DNA of 64,000 nucleotides from Planctomycetota bacterium (GTDB lineage: Bacteria; Planctomycetota; UBA8108; JACQVS01). The stretch spans positions 91,472-155,471 of the forward strand of contig JANQLS010000101.1 of assembly GCA_028280485.1 (NCBI GenBank), read 5' to 3'. This document shows positions 34,067 to 43,072 of this stretch, in pieces; position 1 is the stretch's first letter, and each line of letters begins with the position of its first letter. A model generated the notes under the pieces. The model ran no database searches. It was not told the DNA's origin and saw only the letters and a list, made by a program, of their open reading frames with translations. The position numbers and the translations under genes are program-made.

Positions 34067-36307
34067 ATGACTATTGAATCTAAAAAAATCCTGAATGCCA
34101 TTCGGCAAAATGATCTAATTACGACCCGCCAACTCGCCACTCAATTCGATATCCCCGAGGAACAATTTGAATCCTTTGTGAAGCAGCTGTTCGATTTACA
34201 AGCTGTGGGGGAGATCTTACGTCTACCCGACCGTGGTTGGTCTCTTCCCGAGCGAACGGGTTGTTTGGTTGGACGTATCGTTTTGACTCGCGGAGGAAAC
34301 GGCTTCGTCCAGCCGGTTCATGAAGCACTTTCTGAGCAAGAATTCTTTGTCCCTCAGCGCTCGACCGCCGGTGCTTTTTCGGGTGACTTGGTCGTCATGG
34401 AAAGGCTCGATTCTCAAAAAGAAGGTCGAGGAAAAAGAAAGAAAAACCGTCGTGGGGGGAGTGATAAATCTCCTCGTGGCCGAGTTCTCGATGTCGTCCA
34501 GCGCCGAGAGCGTTTAGTTCGAGGGAGATTCCACGATGTCCCCTCCGCTAAGGGGAAAGAGGCCGCTGGGTATGTCGATCCCCTCGAAAGGGATGCCTTC
34601 AGCGAAATCTTCATCGCGGCGGAAGATCGCAACGGGGCGGTGTCCGGCCAGAAAGTCTTTGTAAAATTGCTCGATGGCTGGGGGCCAGGAGCAGCCTATT
34701 CGAGAGGGCGAGTGGAGCACGTCATTCATGACGAGGGTTCCTATGAGTCCGATCTCTTAGCGATTGCCACGGAATTCAGTCTCCCTCTGGAGATGGATCG
34801 AGAGGCAGAAGCTTCAGCCGAAAAATTACCCAGTCCTGACGATCCCAAAACTTGGGAGGGGCGGGAAGACCTTACCGGTCTGCGTATTTTTACGATCGAT
34901 CCCGATGATGCCAAAGACTTTGATGATGCGATCTCCTTGGAAGTTCTCGAAGATGGAGTGTTGCGTTTAGGAGTTCACATCGCCGATGTTTCGGCTTACG
35001 TCCATCAAGGATCTCGAATCGATGAAGTGGCTTATGAGAGAGGGACTTCGGTTTATCTCCCTGGCCGAGTTCTTCCGATGCTACCCGAAAGGATTTCGAA
35101 CTTTTTAGCGAGTTTGAGGCCAGGGGAGCCTAAGTTGACGAAGTCGGTCTTCATGGATTTTGATTCCCACGGAGATCGAATTCAAACGCGGATTTGTCGG
35201 GGAGTGATCAAAAGTCAGCGCCGCTTTACTTACGATGAAATTTTAGCTGTCCTTTACGATTTAGACCCGGCCGCGAAACCAGCCAACTCCGAGTCTGAAG
35301 ATCTTCCACTTCCCGAGGATGCTGAAGAGTATAAGGATATTATTTCCCACGCTGCTCGGTTGAGAGACTTGCTTTATCAGGGAAGGCTCGATCGTGGTTG
35401 TTTAGAGTTAGAAGTGCCTACAGTCAGGTTGCAGTTAGACTCGACGGGGGAGATGCAAAAGATCACGCGCGAAGGTCGTGACCCATCCCATCATTTAATC
35501 GAAGAGTTCATGCTCGCCTGTAACGAAGCCGTAGCTGAGTTCTTTATCGAGCAAGGATTGCCTCTCATTTCGAGAATTCACCGACCGCCTGAGGATGAAT
35601 CTTTTGATGAGTTTTTAGACTTTTTGTCGAGCATCGATCCGAAGTATAAAAAAATCGAGCGCCCGAATATTAAAGAACTCCAAGCCTTATTGATGGAGGT
35701 GGGGAAGCAACCGTATTCAGGAGTCGTCAATCTTCGATTTTTAAGAAGTCTTTCGCATGCTGAGTACGCACCCGAGGCGGGTTTGCACTTTGCATTATCG
35801 ACTGAGTCTTATTGTCATTTTACTTCTCCCATCCGTCGTTATCCTGACCTGATCGTGCATCGTGTCTTAGAGAGTTACCTCTTATCCGGGAAACCGGGTC
35901 CCTCCCCTGAAGGGGGGACTTGGGAGGCAGCACTGAAATTGATCTCAAAACAATCTTCTGAACTCGAACGTAAGGCTGAAAAGGCTGAACGGGAACTGAC
36001 GAAGACGCGTTTGATCCGCTACCTTGAAGACAAGGTTGGGGAAGAGATGGACGCAGTGATCGTCAGTGTTTCTAACAACGGTATGTTCGTTCAAGTTGAA
36101 GAGATTCTTTTCGACGGATTCGTTCACGTCTCGACTCTCGGCCCTGATTATTACGAATTCGATAAATCGGACATGAGCTTAACTGGGGCTCGAAGCCAGC
36201 GTTCTTTTAAAATTGGCGACCGGGTTCGAGTCGAACTCACCGAGGTCGACCCGGATGTACGAGAGGTTTCTTTTGAAATTGTAAAGAAGCTTAAGTCGAA
36301 ATTTTAA
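34067..36307 (+). CDS. rnr: Ribonuclease R
   Basis: RNase R is a processive 3'-5' exoribonuclease that degrades structured RNA. The 746-residue protein has a winged-helix N-terminus (about 1-60), cold-shock-like domains (about 65-240, including LTRGGNGFVQP), the RNB catalytic domain from about 265 with IDPDDAKDFDDAISLE (metal-binding aspartates near 277-288) and VHIADVSAYV, and HFTSPIRRYPDLIVHR near 585. A C-terminal S1 domain (about 655-740) follows. ATG 34067 has no close SD. Length and domain order are standard. Confidence 0.95.
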   Translation: MTIESKKILNAIRQNDLITTRQLATQFDIPEEQFESFVKQLFDLQAVGEILRLPDRGWSLPERTGCLVGRIVLTRGGNGFVQPVHEALSEQEFFVPQRSTAGAFSGDLVVMERLDSQKEGRGKRKKNRRGGSDKSPRGRVLDVVQRRERLVRGRFHDVPSAKGKEAAGYVDPLERDAFSEIFIAAEDRNGAVSGQKVFVKLLDGWGPGAAYSRGRVEHVIHDEGSYESDLLAIATEFSLPLEMDREAEASAEKLPSPDDPKTWEGREDLTGLRIFTIDPDDAKDFDDAISLEVLEDGVLRLGVHIADVSAYVHQGSRIDEVAYERGTSVYLPGRVLPMLPERISNFLASLRPGEPKLTKSVFMDFDSHGDRIQTRICRGVIKSQRRFTYDEILAVLYDLDPAAKPANSESEDLPLPEDAEEYKDIISHAARLRDLLYQGRLDRGCLELEVPTVRLQLDSTGEMQKITREGRDPSHHLIEEFMLACNEAVAEFFIEQGLPLISRIHRPPEDESFDEFLDFLSSIDPKYKKIERPNIKELQALLMEVGKQPYSGVVNLRFLRSLSHAEYAPEAGLHFALSTESYCHFTSPIRRYPDLIVHRVLESYLLSGKPGPSPEGGTWEAALKLISKQSSELERKAEKAERELTKTRLIRYLEDKVGEEMDAVIVSVSNNGMFVQVEEILFDGFVHVSTLGPDYYEFDKSDMSLTGARSQRSFKIGDRVRVELTEVDPDVREVSFEIVKKLKSKF

Positions 36308-36670
36308 GAGAGTTTTGCTTCGTATCATGGTGTGAACTCAGGCTGAATTGTTCGAAAAGTACGGGCAGTCTTTAAAACAGGAATCTAAAATCCCTGATTG
36401 AATTTAGGGGCAGGCGCCATTTCAGTTTAAGGCGTGGCCATCGCTTGAACCCTTGATATAATCTGTCTCCTAAATGGGCTGGGTTTGCGGCATAAATTCC
36501 TTTATGTTCCATTAAGGTTTCTCAAAAAAGATCCGGATAAGGACCTGTCAGACGCCAGTACCTGCCAAAGCAGTTCAGGCAGGTAACTGTAACAAACCTT
36601 ATGAATAGAGTTGAGAGCTTAGCCCTTCATTACCTCTTTGGGCCATTAGTCGTTGGGGACTGGTTGTGCT
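36308..36670. other. Gap between rnr and rnhA with a REP-like hairpin
   Basis: About 360 bases with no gene seen. At roughly 36552-36588 CAGTACCTGCC pairs with GGCAGGTAACTG around an 11-base loop, a free-standing stem without a T-tract. The rest has no recognisable feature. Confidence 0.5.
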
Positions 36671-37123
36671 ATGACGAAAGAAAATAAAAACGTAGATATC
36701 TTTACCGATGGGGGCTGTCGGGGAAACCCAGGTCCCGGGGCGTGGGCTTGTGTCTTGAAATATAATGGCACCTCCAAGGAGCTCTCCGGCTTCGAAGAAG
36801 AAACCACCAACAATCGAATGGAGTTGCGGGCAGCGATCGAAGGTGTCAAAGCTTTGAAGTCTCCCTGCAATGTGCGCTTATTTACCGATTCGCAGTACCT
36901 GCGAAAAGGAATCACCGAATGGATCGATAATTGGATTGCTAAGGGCTGGAAAAACTCTAAGAAAAAAGACGTGAAGAACCGAGATCTTTGGGAAGAGCTA
37001 CACAAGCTGATTCAAGGTCACGAAGTGAGTTGGCATTGGGTTAAAGGTCATGCGGGGCACGAAGAGAATGAGCGGTGCGATGAGCTCGTCAATCTAGTGA
37101 TGGACCGCGAGGAGATGCTTTAA
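36671..37123 (+). CDS. rnhA: Ribonuclease HI
   Basis: RNase HI cuts RNA in RNA-DNA hybrids. From ATG 36671 the 150-residue protein begins MTKENKNVDIFTDGGCRGNP, close to the usual family start; a TTG 18 bases upstream is less likely. Catalytic residues appear as Asp in FTDGG (about 12), Glu in NRMELRAAI (about 52), Asp in LFTDSQYL (about 74), and His/Asp in WHWVKGHAGHEENERCDEL (about 118-138). The Trp-rich handle (TEWIDNWIAKGWKNSKKK) that grips the hybrid is present. Length matches E. coli RNase HI. Confidence 0.95.
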   Translation: MTKENKNVDIFTDGGCRGNPGPGAWACVLKYNGTSKELSGFEEETTNNRMELRAAIEGVKALKSPCNVRLFTDSQYLRKGITEWIDNWIAKGWKNSKKKDVKNRDLWEELHKLIQGHEVSWHWVKGHAGHEENERCDELVNLVMDREEML

Positions 37124-37523
37124 ATCGCTTCCTAAACCAATTCCCTAGTCACAGCTTCCGGTTCAATCCCATCGCTAGCGCTTCGGGCTAATTAGAGGGG
37201 TCATGATATATTTCTGACCTCCCTATAGGCGGCCATTCATTAAAAATCACGAATAGCAATGCTCGAGGAACGGGCAGGCGCAAGCCCTGCCCCTACAGGG
37301 AAGGGCCTAGCCGCTTCATGGCGTAGGTCAATGCTGGGCCCAGTTTCTACTGTCAAAAAATCATAGCTAAGGCTAATCTTTCACCTCTATTTCCCTCTGA
37401 TCCTCAAATCAAATATAGCCTCACCACAATTTCAGTTTTAGGATGAGTTTGGGTCTTTTTCCATTCTCAGCGCGCCCTGCCGAATTTTTACAAGTTTGGC
37501 TAAGGGGAGTTATCTAAATTTGG
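37124..37523. repeat. Repeat-filled gap upstream of the cytochrome gene
   Basis: Four hundred bases without a gene hold three repeat types. At 37166-37194 there is a single REP arm (CCCATCGCTAGCGCTTCGGG). At 37272-37350 is a GTAG-family block (GGGCAGGCGCAAGCCCTGCC, then GGGCCTAG...CTGGGCCC). At 37479-37502 is a degenerate member of the GCCGAACTT palindrome family. Clustering suggests a landing site for such elements. Confidence 0.65.
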
Positions 37524-38252
37524 TTGGCGTCGGTGCAAACTAACAAGCAGCTTATCTACAATTGTGTATTTATCAGCTTAGGTCTGTTGTTGGTCCTCGG
37601 CTGTTCCCTGCTGCCCGTCATGGAATCATCGCATTTGATTCCAGCTTCGGTTGAGTTTGGAAATCAACATCCTCCTTATGTTCAAGGAGAGATTAAATTT
37701 TCTCACGATGATCACGCCCTATTAGAATGTTCGACCTGCCACGAGCAGGGTGTTCAAGATGGAGCGCTCTCGGTTCAAAAGTTGCCATCGATGGCGACAT
37801 GTTTTGAATGCCATCACTCCACTGAGCAACCCGCTGATTGTGAGCAGTGCCACGTCGAGAATCGAAAGGGAAGAAAGCCTCGGTTTCATACCGGAACGTG
37901 GACTAAAAACCACAAGACGATGGCTTACGACGAAGGTTATAAATGTAATCTTTGTCACGGAGAATCTGAGTGCCAATCCTGTCATTCCTCCCAGCGGCCG
38001 CGTTCGCATACCCCCCGATTTAGTCGATCGGAACACGGTCGGCTGGCTGTCACCGACCGACAATCTTGTGCGACTTGTCACTCCACTGATTTTTGTAGTG
38101 ACTGTCACAATCGACCACCTCCCGACCATACTCCAGCCTTTCGCAGCCCCGTCGGTCACCGCCAGCTCGCTCGATTGAAATTGAGAACGTGTTTAACTTG
38201 TCATCCCTTCGCTACGGATTGTGCAGGAAGTGGGTGTCACGATTCCTTATGA
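37524..38252 (+). CDS. Multihaem cytochrome c (eight CXXCH plus one CX4CH), putative lipoprotein
   Basis: A 242-residue protein with eight CXXCH haem-c sites (CSTCH, CFECH, CEQCH, CNLCH, CQSCH, CATCH, CSDCH, CLTCH) from about residue 69 on, plus a ninth C-terminal Cys-Ala-Gly-Ser-Gly-Cys-His, an unusual CX4CH spacing. Extra His residues fit bis-His ligation. The N-terminus has a hydrophobic segment ending VLGCSLL, compatible with a lipobox, so it is exported and perhaps lipid-anchored. Start codon is unclear (TTG 37524, or GTG 37533). An outer-membrane barrel gene follows after 41 bases, suggesting a periplasmic electron carrier feeding a porin. Confidence 0.85.
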   Translation: MASVQTNKQLIYNCVFISLGLLLVLGCSLLPVMESSHLIPASVEFGNQHPPYVQGEIKFSHDDHALLECSTCHEQGVQDGALSVQKLPSMATCFECHHSTEQPADCEQCHVENRKGRKPRFHTGTWTKNHKTMAYDEGYKCNLCHGESECQSCHSSQRPRSHTPRFSRSEHGRLAVTDRQSCATCHSTDFCSDCHNRPPPDHTPAFRSPVGHRQLARLKLRTCLTCHPFATDCAGSGCHDSL

Positions 38253-38293
38253 GTAGTTGGTGTCGGTGTTCTCAGTTTTGGTTAAGGAGTGGG

Positions 38294-40063
38294 ATGCAGC
38301 AACAGAGGGTCTATTTGCTGAGCTTGGTCGTCCTCTTCTTTTTCCCGACCTTCGTCTTCAGCCAATCAAAACGGACAGTGCCCAAGCTCAGCGAGTACTG
38401 GGAGCTTCCTGGCCCCGAGCAAAAAAAAGGAGACCTCAAGGAAGAGACCGAGAGTGATACCAAAGAACAAAGTGTTGAATTCAATTCTGCTGACGAAGAG
38501 AGTCCCTTTGAAAATTGGCAAGCTGAAGAATCTGAGGACCATCCCTGGGCCGAGGAGGGCGAGTCGGTTGGCTTTTTCGGGAAGACATTCAATCTTTGGT
38601 CTGCTTTTAAAGATGATCCCAGCTTAGGGGGAAAGCTACGTGCTTCTTACCGATTAACTTATCGAGGTAACTTTTTTAAGACGGGATCCTTCCGCTTTGC
38701 CGACCCTAACCAAGTGATTGCCGATGACCTTACCTTTGCTCGTGAGCTTGAAGCCCTTCACTCCAAAAAGCGCGATCAAGACTTTGATCAATCCCTATCG
38801 ATCTCTACCAAAGATCTTTTTTACGATGGTCAAAGCGATTCCCTATTCAATGGCATTGAGTCGGAGCTTTCAGTCCGTCGTTATAAAGACATCGATGGAG
38901 TGCGCGACTCCGAGTTAGGGATCGGGATATTAGATCGCCGGTCGAATGGAGAAGACGTTCAACTTCGTCAATTGAACATGACCGTTCGAGCTTGGGAGGA
39001 GAGAGTTCGCTTGACGATGGGGCGCCAGACGATTCACTCGGCCGAGTGGTTGCAATTGGATGGGGCTCGATTGAGACTTCGCGGAATCGGTTTTTTTGGA
39101 AAACCAGTTGAATGGGAGGGATTTGGGGGGGAACTCGTGACGTTCTACCGAGCTCCCCGAAGAAAAGAAGTTTACGGTGGATCCTTCACGTATTACCCCA
39201 CGAATAAGACACGATTAATTCTTTCCGATGTCGTATTTGTACGAAACACGTTTCAAGCTGAGCTCTTTCAACGAGTCGTCGATGGGCTGACGTTGAGATC
39301 GGTCTACCGGCAAATCGATGAAGATCCTGAATCGATTCACTTCGACCTCTTGGGTCAGGAGCTGTTCCCGGGGTTCGAGTGGCGACTTTCCTATCACGGA
39401 AAACTGGGCAAACGAGCTGAAGATTTCATTTTCGATTTTACCTATCCCGAAGGGGGATCTTCGGGTGAAGTCGACTTCGCGGAACGCCTCGGTATCTCCG
39501 ATTTAAAGCCTTACGATGAAGTTACTCTGGAGATTCGCCAAGAAATCGTACAATACCTGGGAGCCTTCATTGGAGGAACCGGACACTGGATTCGGGGGGG
39601 CTCGAGCCGTGATACCTTCAATACCAATTGGTTGGAAGCCTGGTTGGGCCTCGATGTGCTCCATTTTCCCTGGGAGGGGTTCACCGGAAGGCTAACATTA
39701 AGGTATTTGGATACCGACCTGCCGCGCCGGACCCTCCGCAGTGAAGATGATCCCTTTCTTTTTGTTGATACGATCGGGGATGGGGATCCCGATTTCCTCG
39801 GCCTCGAGTTCTTAATCGAGCAAGATTTTGGCCGAAATCTGTCTATAGGCAGTACTTTTGAGTACCGAAATTACACTCGAGATAATCGATTTTTAAGGCT
39901 AAAAGGCCTCGATGGGTACTCCCTAAGTGGTTTTTTTCGCTATCGACCCACTTCGATTCTCTCCCTTTCTCTCGCCTATACTTACGAAGAAGATACCCCA
40001 TTTTTCGAGGGAGATCTCCGATCAGCTCACGGAGTCCTCGCAGAAGCCCAGATTGCTTGGTGA
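38294..40063 (+). CDS. Outer-membrane beta-barrel protein paired with the cytochrome
   Basis: From ATG 38294 (AAGGAG upstream) the product has 589 residues with a clear signal peptide (MQQQRVYLLSLVVLFFFPTF, cleavage near FSQS). After an acidic N-terminal region (about 25-110) come many alternating amphipathic strands (KLRASYRLTYRGNFF, LSIGSTFEYRNYTR, ILSLSLAYTYEED) and a C-terminal aromatic residue (AQIAW), features of outer-membrane barrels. It lacks CXXCH sites. Placement behind a nine-haem cytochrome resembles porin-cytochrome modules such as MtrAB, PioAB and OmaB-OmbB, though I see no clear MtrB signature. A generic porin is the alternative. Confidence 0.75.
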   Translation: MQQQRVYLLSLVVLFFFPTFVFSQSKRTVPKLSEYWELPGPEQKKGDLKEETESDTKEQSVEFNSADEESPFENWQAEESEDHPWAEEGESVGFFGKTFNLWSAFKDDPSLGGKLRASYRLTYRGNFFKTGSFRFADPNQVIADDLTFARELEALHSKKRDQDFDQSLSISTKDLFYDGQSDSLFNGIESELSVRRYKDIDGVRDSELGIGILDRRSNGEDVQLRQLNMTVRAWEERVRLTMGRQTIHSAEWLQLDGARLRLRGIGFFGKPVEWEGFGGELVTFYRAPRRKEVYGGSFTYYPTNKTRLILSDVVFVRNTFQAELFQRVVDGLTLRSVYRQIDEDPESIHFDLLGQELFPGFEWRLSYHGKLGKRAEDFIFDFTYPEGGSSGEVDFAERLGISDLKPYDEVTLEIRQEIVQYLGAFIGGTGHWIRGGSSRDTFNTNWLEAWLGLDVLHFPWEGFTGRLTLRYLDTDLPRRTLRSEDDPFLFVDTIGDGDPDFLGLEFLIEQDFGRNLSIGSTFEYRNYTRDNRFLRLKGLDGYSLSGFFRYRPTSILSLSLAYTYEEDTPFFEGDLRSAHGVLAEAQIAW

Positions 40064-40383
40064 TTGAGCTTGAAAAGCGCCGCCGCCCGCCTAGAATGAT
40101 ATGCCCCAAAATCTGAGGTGCTACGGTTGAGTCCCTAGATAGATCTAAGATCAATCTGGGAAGTCAGCAGAGATTTTTAAAAACTGTTTCTGAATTCAAC
40201 CGGAACAGAAATTGCGCCCAATTCTTGGGGAGGTCCTCTCTTAGAAGCCCTTAGGGGTGGGGATCTCTGAACGTAATACATTTAATTTGTAAGTGGATCC
40301 TTGAGATTTCCTACTTACAAATTTTCCACATTCATGGTTCAAGCCCCGCCGGTTTGAACTTCGAACTACAGGAGCCTTCACGA
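40064..40383. promoter_or_regulatory. Intergenic region with an 11-bp inverted repeat before the PpiD-like gene
   Basis: AATTTGTAAGT (40284-40294) and ACTTACAAATT (40313-40323) form a perfect 11-bp stem with an 18-base loop. There is no T-tract, so it may be an operator or leader structure for the gene 60 bases downstream instead of a terminator. The rest of the gap holds nothing recognised. Confidence 0.5.
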
Positions 40384-42477
40384 ATGGCCACGACCAAACC
40401 TGCTGCCCCTCTCGAAAAAGAGCTGACCTTCGAAGATCGTCTCAAGCTCTTCATGAGGAACAACGAGAAACTTCTCTGGGTTATTTTACTCGTTTTGATT
40501 TCGTTTTCTTTCGCCTTTACCGGTCCGGTGATGGACATGTTCAGTGGTGGAGGTCGATCGAATGATAAGCTTTATCTTGTTTACGATGAAACCGTTTACA
40601 AAAATGATTTGCAAGAATTACATTCTCAATTCAGTACGGTTACTCAACTTCGACAGATTGCGATGAGCACCTATTTCGGGGCTAGCTTATTCACCGAAAT
40701 CTCACCTCGTTTTGCTACGATCAAAGCCTACGTTGATAACCCGACCCAGGAAGGCACTCAAAGAAGTTTCAGTGTTCTCGATTCTTACATCTACGAGAGA
40801 GAGGCGGATCGTTTAGGCATCTACGTCAGTGAGGAAGAATTGATCGAAGAAATCTTGTTTCTCTATCGTGGGATTCAAGTCGCCATAGATTCAGAAGAAA
40901 CGGCTTCCTTCAAAGCTACTCAAAAACGAGACACGGCTGCGATGGCTATCCAATTAGCTCAATTCAAGGAAAACAGAACTTTTGATGCTCAGAAGTGGAA
41001 AGATTTCTTGAAGAAACGACGTACCAATCCGAAGCAAGTTGAAAAAGCTCTTCGCAAGTACATGAGAATTGAAAAGGTAATGAATTACATCCTCGCGACG
41101 AAATCTGTCAGTGAAGATGACGTTCTCGTAAAGTACCGCGAAGAAGAACAATCGAAGAACTTCTCGTTTGTCGAATACAAACCAGCTGAAGACTTGCGTA
41201 AAGAAGTTGAAGCTTCGATTACCGATGAAGCCTTAAAGGCACATTACGACGAAAGTTTAGGTAAATATCAACTTCCTCCTGCTCGTGGCGCCAAATTGAA
41301 GTTCGATTACCTTCTCATTCCCTTCGATCACTTCAAAGAAAACGCAAAGCCTACTGAAGAAAACATCAAAGAGCACTACATGAAAGTGCGGGACAAGAAA
41401 TTCAAAAAATCTTTGGATATCGAAGATGAAGGCTTTGAAGTTCTAACTCCTGAAGAAAAGAAAGCTCGAGAAGAAAAGCTTTATTCTCCTTTAGAAGAAG
41501 TTCGTGACCAAGTGATCGCCGATCTTAAGGTAGAACTGGGAGAAAAAGATGCCGAAGCTTACGCCATCAGTCTAAAAACAGACCTTTACAAAGCTCCTAC
41601 TGGAGGGGCCGGTAGTAAAGTTTCAGGAAAAACTTTTGCTGACATTGCCAAGGTTAATTCCTTCGTGAAAACCGGTACGACTCCTTTCATGTACAGTTAC
41701 GAAGTTCGTGACAAAGCACCCGATGCGAACTCAGCGCAAGTCACTACCTGGTTCGGTCATATCCGGGCGAATAAAAATGTTACTGATCCCACCAAGGTCA
41801 AGAAGATAGCGGCGACTTCAGCATACTATCGAGCTCACGGTTCAAAGGGATTTATCTTTTACAAGAATCCCACCTTGCTGAATCCCGGTGAGGAATCGTT
41901 CGAAGATCTCAAAGAAGAAGTTCGAAAAGGCTATATCACCGCCAAATTCTTAGACAAAGCCGAAGAGACTCTCAAGGCTAGATTAGAAAAAGCTAAGACA
42001 GATAGAACTTCTTTAGAAGACTTAGCTAAAGAGTGGGGATCTAAAGTTCAAACCAGCGATTTCCAAAAACGTTTTGGCTCGATTATGCTCCCTGAAGAAC
42101 CTGCTGAAGGTGAAACTGAGCCTCCTAAGGACAAAGACGGAAACGTTAAAAAGAAATACTTCCCTGCCGGTAGATCAGTTTTGAGTGCTGGTTTCGAAAT
42201 TGAAAAAGAAGGTGAACTCGCTGATCCCGTTCGTTTCGAACGAGATGAAGTCTTCTACGTCGTCCGCTACGATGCTTCTCAAGCACCTGACGATTTAGAT
42301 ATGACCGATGCTTCTCGTAGACGCTGGCTCGGTCAGCTCGAAGCCGATGCGCGAGATATCTACTTCACTCAACGCTACGGTGAATTGAGAAGTGAAGCCA
42401 ATTTCCAATCCTTCATCGCCAGTGAACCCGAAGAAAATCCTGAAGGCGAAGGTGAGGGCAAAGCTCCTCAAGGCTAA
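40384..42477 (+). CDS. PpiD/SurA-like membrane-anchored periplasmic chaperone
   Basis: A 697-residue protein from ATG 40384 (GGAG nine bases upstream; a longer frame from 40354 is disfavoured). A short cytoplasmic tail and one membrane helix (about 31-50, LLWVILLVLISFSFAFTG) lead to a large, very charged helical periplasmic part. Residues about 120-260 resemble a SurA_N-type chaperone domain (SVLDSYIYEREADRLGIYVSEEELI is PpiD-like), and the C-terminus has a further SurA/PpiD-type segment (ADPVRFERDEVFYVVRYDAS). I see no clear parvulin PPIase core, so it may be a chaperone only. It is followed by a strong terminator. Confidence 0.72.
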   Translation: MATTKPAAPLEKELTFEDRLKLFMRNNEKLLWVILLVLISFSFAFTGPVMDMFSGGGRSNDKLYLVYDETVYKNDLQELHSQFSTVTQLRQIAMSTYFGASLFTEISPRFATIKAYVDNPTQEGTQRSFSVLDSYIYEREADRLGIYVSEEELIEEILFLYRGIQVAIDSEETASFKATQKRDTAAMAIQLAQFKENRTFDAQKWKDFLKKRRTNPKQVEKALRKYMRIEKVMNYILATKSVSEDDVLVKYREEEQSKNFSFVEYKPAEDLRKEVEASITDEALKAHYDESLGKYQLPPARGAKLKFDYLLIPFDHFKENAKPTEENIKEHYMKVRDKKFKKSLDIEDEGFEVLTPEEKKAREEKLYSPLEEVRDQVIADLKVELGEKDAEAYAISLKTDLYKAPTGGAGSKVSGKTFADIAKVNSFVKTGTTPFMYSYEVRDKAPDANSAQVTTWFGHIRANKNVTDPTKVKKIAATSAYYRAHGSKGFIFYKNPTLLNPGEESFEDLKEEVRKGYITAKFLDKAEETLKARLEKAKTDRTSLEDLAKEWGSKVQTSDFQKRFGSIMLPEEPAEGETEPPKDKDGNVKKKYFPAGRSVLSAGFEIEKEGELADPVRFERDEVFYVVRYDASQAPDDLDMTDASRRRWLGQLEADARDIYFTQRYGELRSEANFQSFIASEPEENPEGEGEGKAPQG

Positions 42478-42503
42478 ACCGACTGATTCTGTAGCCGAAA
42501 TAA

Positions 42504-42528
42504 GTAGCCGAACTTGTAAAAGTTTGGC
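42504..42528 (+). repeat. 25-base palindromic repeat, GCCGAACTT family
   Basis: GTAGCCGAACTTGTAAAAGT begins this imperfect palindrome (GCCGAACTT pairs with AAGTTTGGC). A close copy lies in reverse at 51711-51735 and a more degenerate one at 37479-37502. Confidence 0.65.
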
Positions 42529-42532
42529 GGGA

Positions 42533-42578
42533 CAAAAAAACGCCGGACATTCATTTGAGTGTCCGGCGTTTTTTTTGG
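42533..42578 (+). terminator. Intrinsic terminator after the PpiD-like gene
   Basis: Seven A residues, ACGCCGGACA, a 10-base loop, TGTCCGGCGT, then eight T residues: a perfect strong terminator, A-rich on the left and so possibly bidirectional. Confidence 0.93.
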
Positions 42579-42638
42579 GCGATATCCCATTTCGAGGATT
42601 TTAAAGTAAATGCCATTCAATCGTTGGTGAGCGCTCCT

Positions 42639-42937
42639 ATCCCTCGCTATAGCTTCGGGCTTCCCTGGTTGGCGTTTTTATTTATGGTGTATAGATGGAT
42701 AGGGATTATTACCCTTGTCACAATTATTGCTCTTTATGTGGCTCAGACCTCTCAAGCCCGAAGCTTTAGCGAGGGATAATAGAAAGGTGTGTTCCTGGGT
42801 GTGGAACATTTTTAAGGCAGAAATGGTGGCAGCACTTCCCGCGATAGAAACCATTATCGCATGCTTGAAATAACCCACCAGGGAAGCCCGAAGCTTTAGC
42901 GGGGGATAATAACGGGGGATAATAACGAGGGATCTAC
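42639..42937. repeat. Tandem paired REP-like elements (family A) with 13-base unit expansion
   Basis: One forward arm (42639-42670) and two reverse arms (42752-42777 and 42876-42906) of the CCCTCGCTAAAGCTTCGGGC type. The first pair spans 139 bases, like the 138-base element at 9768. The spacer before the last arm resembles the 9768 spacer (GAAATAACCCACC). After the last arm GGGGGATAATAAC is repeated about three times (42901-42933). Frames across this block are repeat artefacts. Confidence 0.8.
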
Positions 42938-43072
42938 CCACCTCATTGCTTCACAACGCTTTCCCAAATTATTAGCAACCTTCCTTGGGGTAAGGGACTT
43001 AATCCGTTGCAAAGTTTGCTCTAAAGATTGATCATGTCAGTGGTAGTCTTTTGGTCTCATTTGGAGTTTTCT

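Noticed and set aside
40330..40360. GGTTCAAGCCCC, like a tRNA T-loop
   Set aside because: The upstream 60 bases do not fold as a tRNA and contain an unrelated 11-bp inverted repeat.
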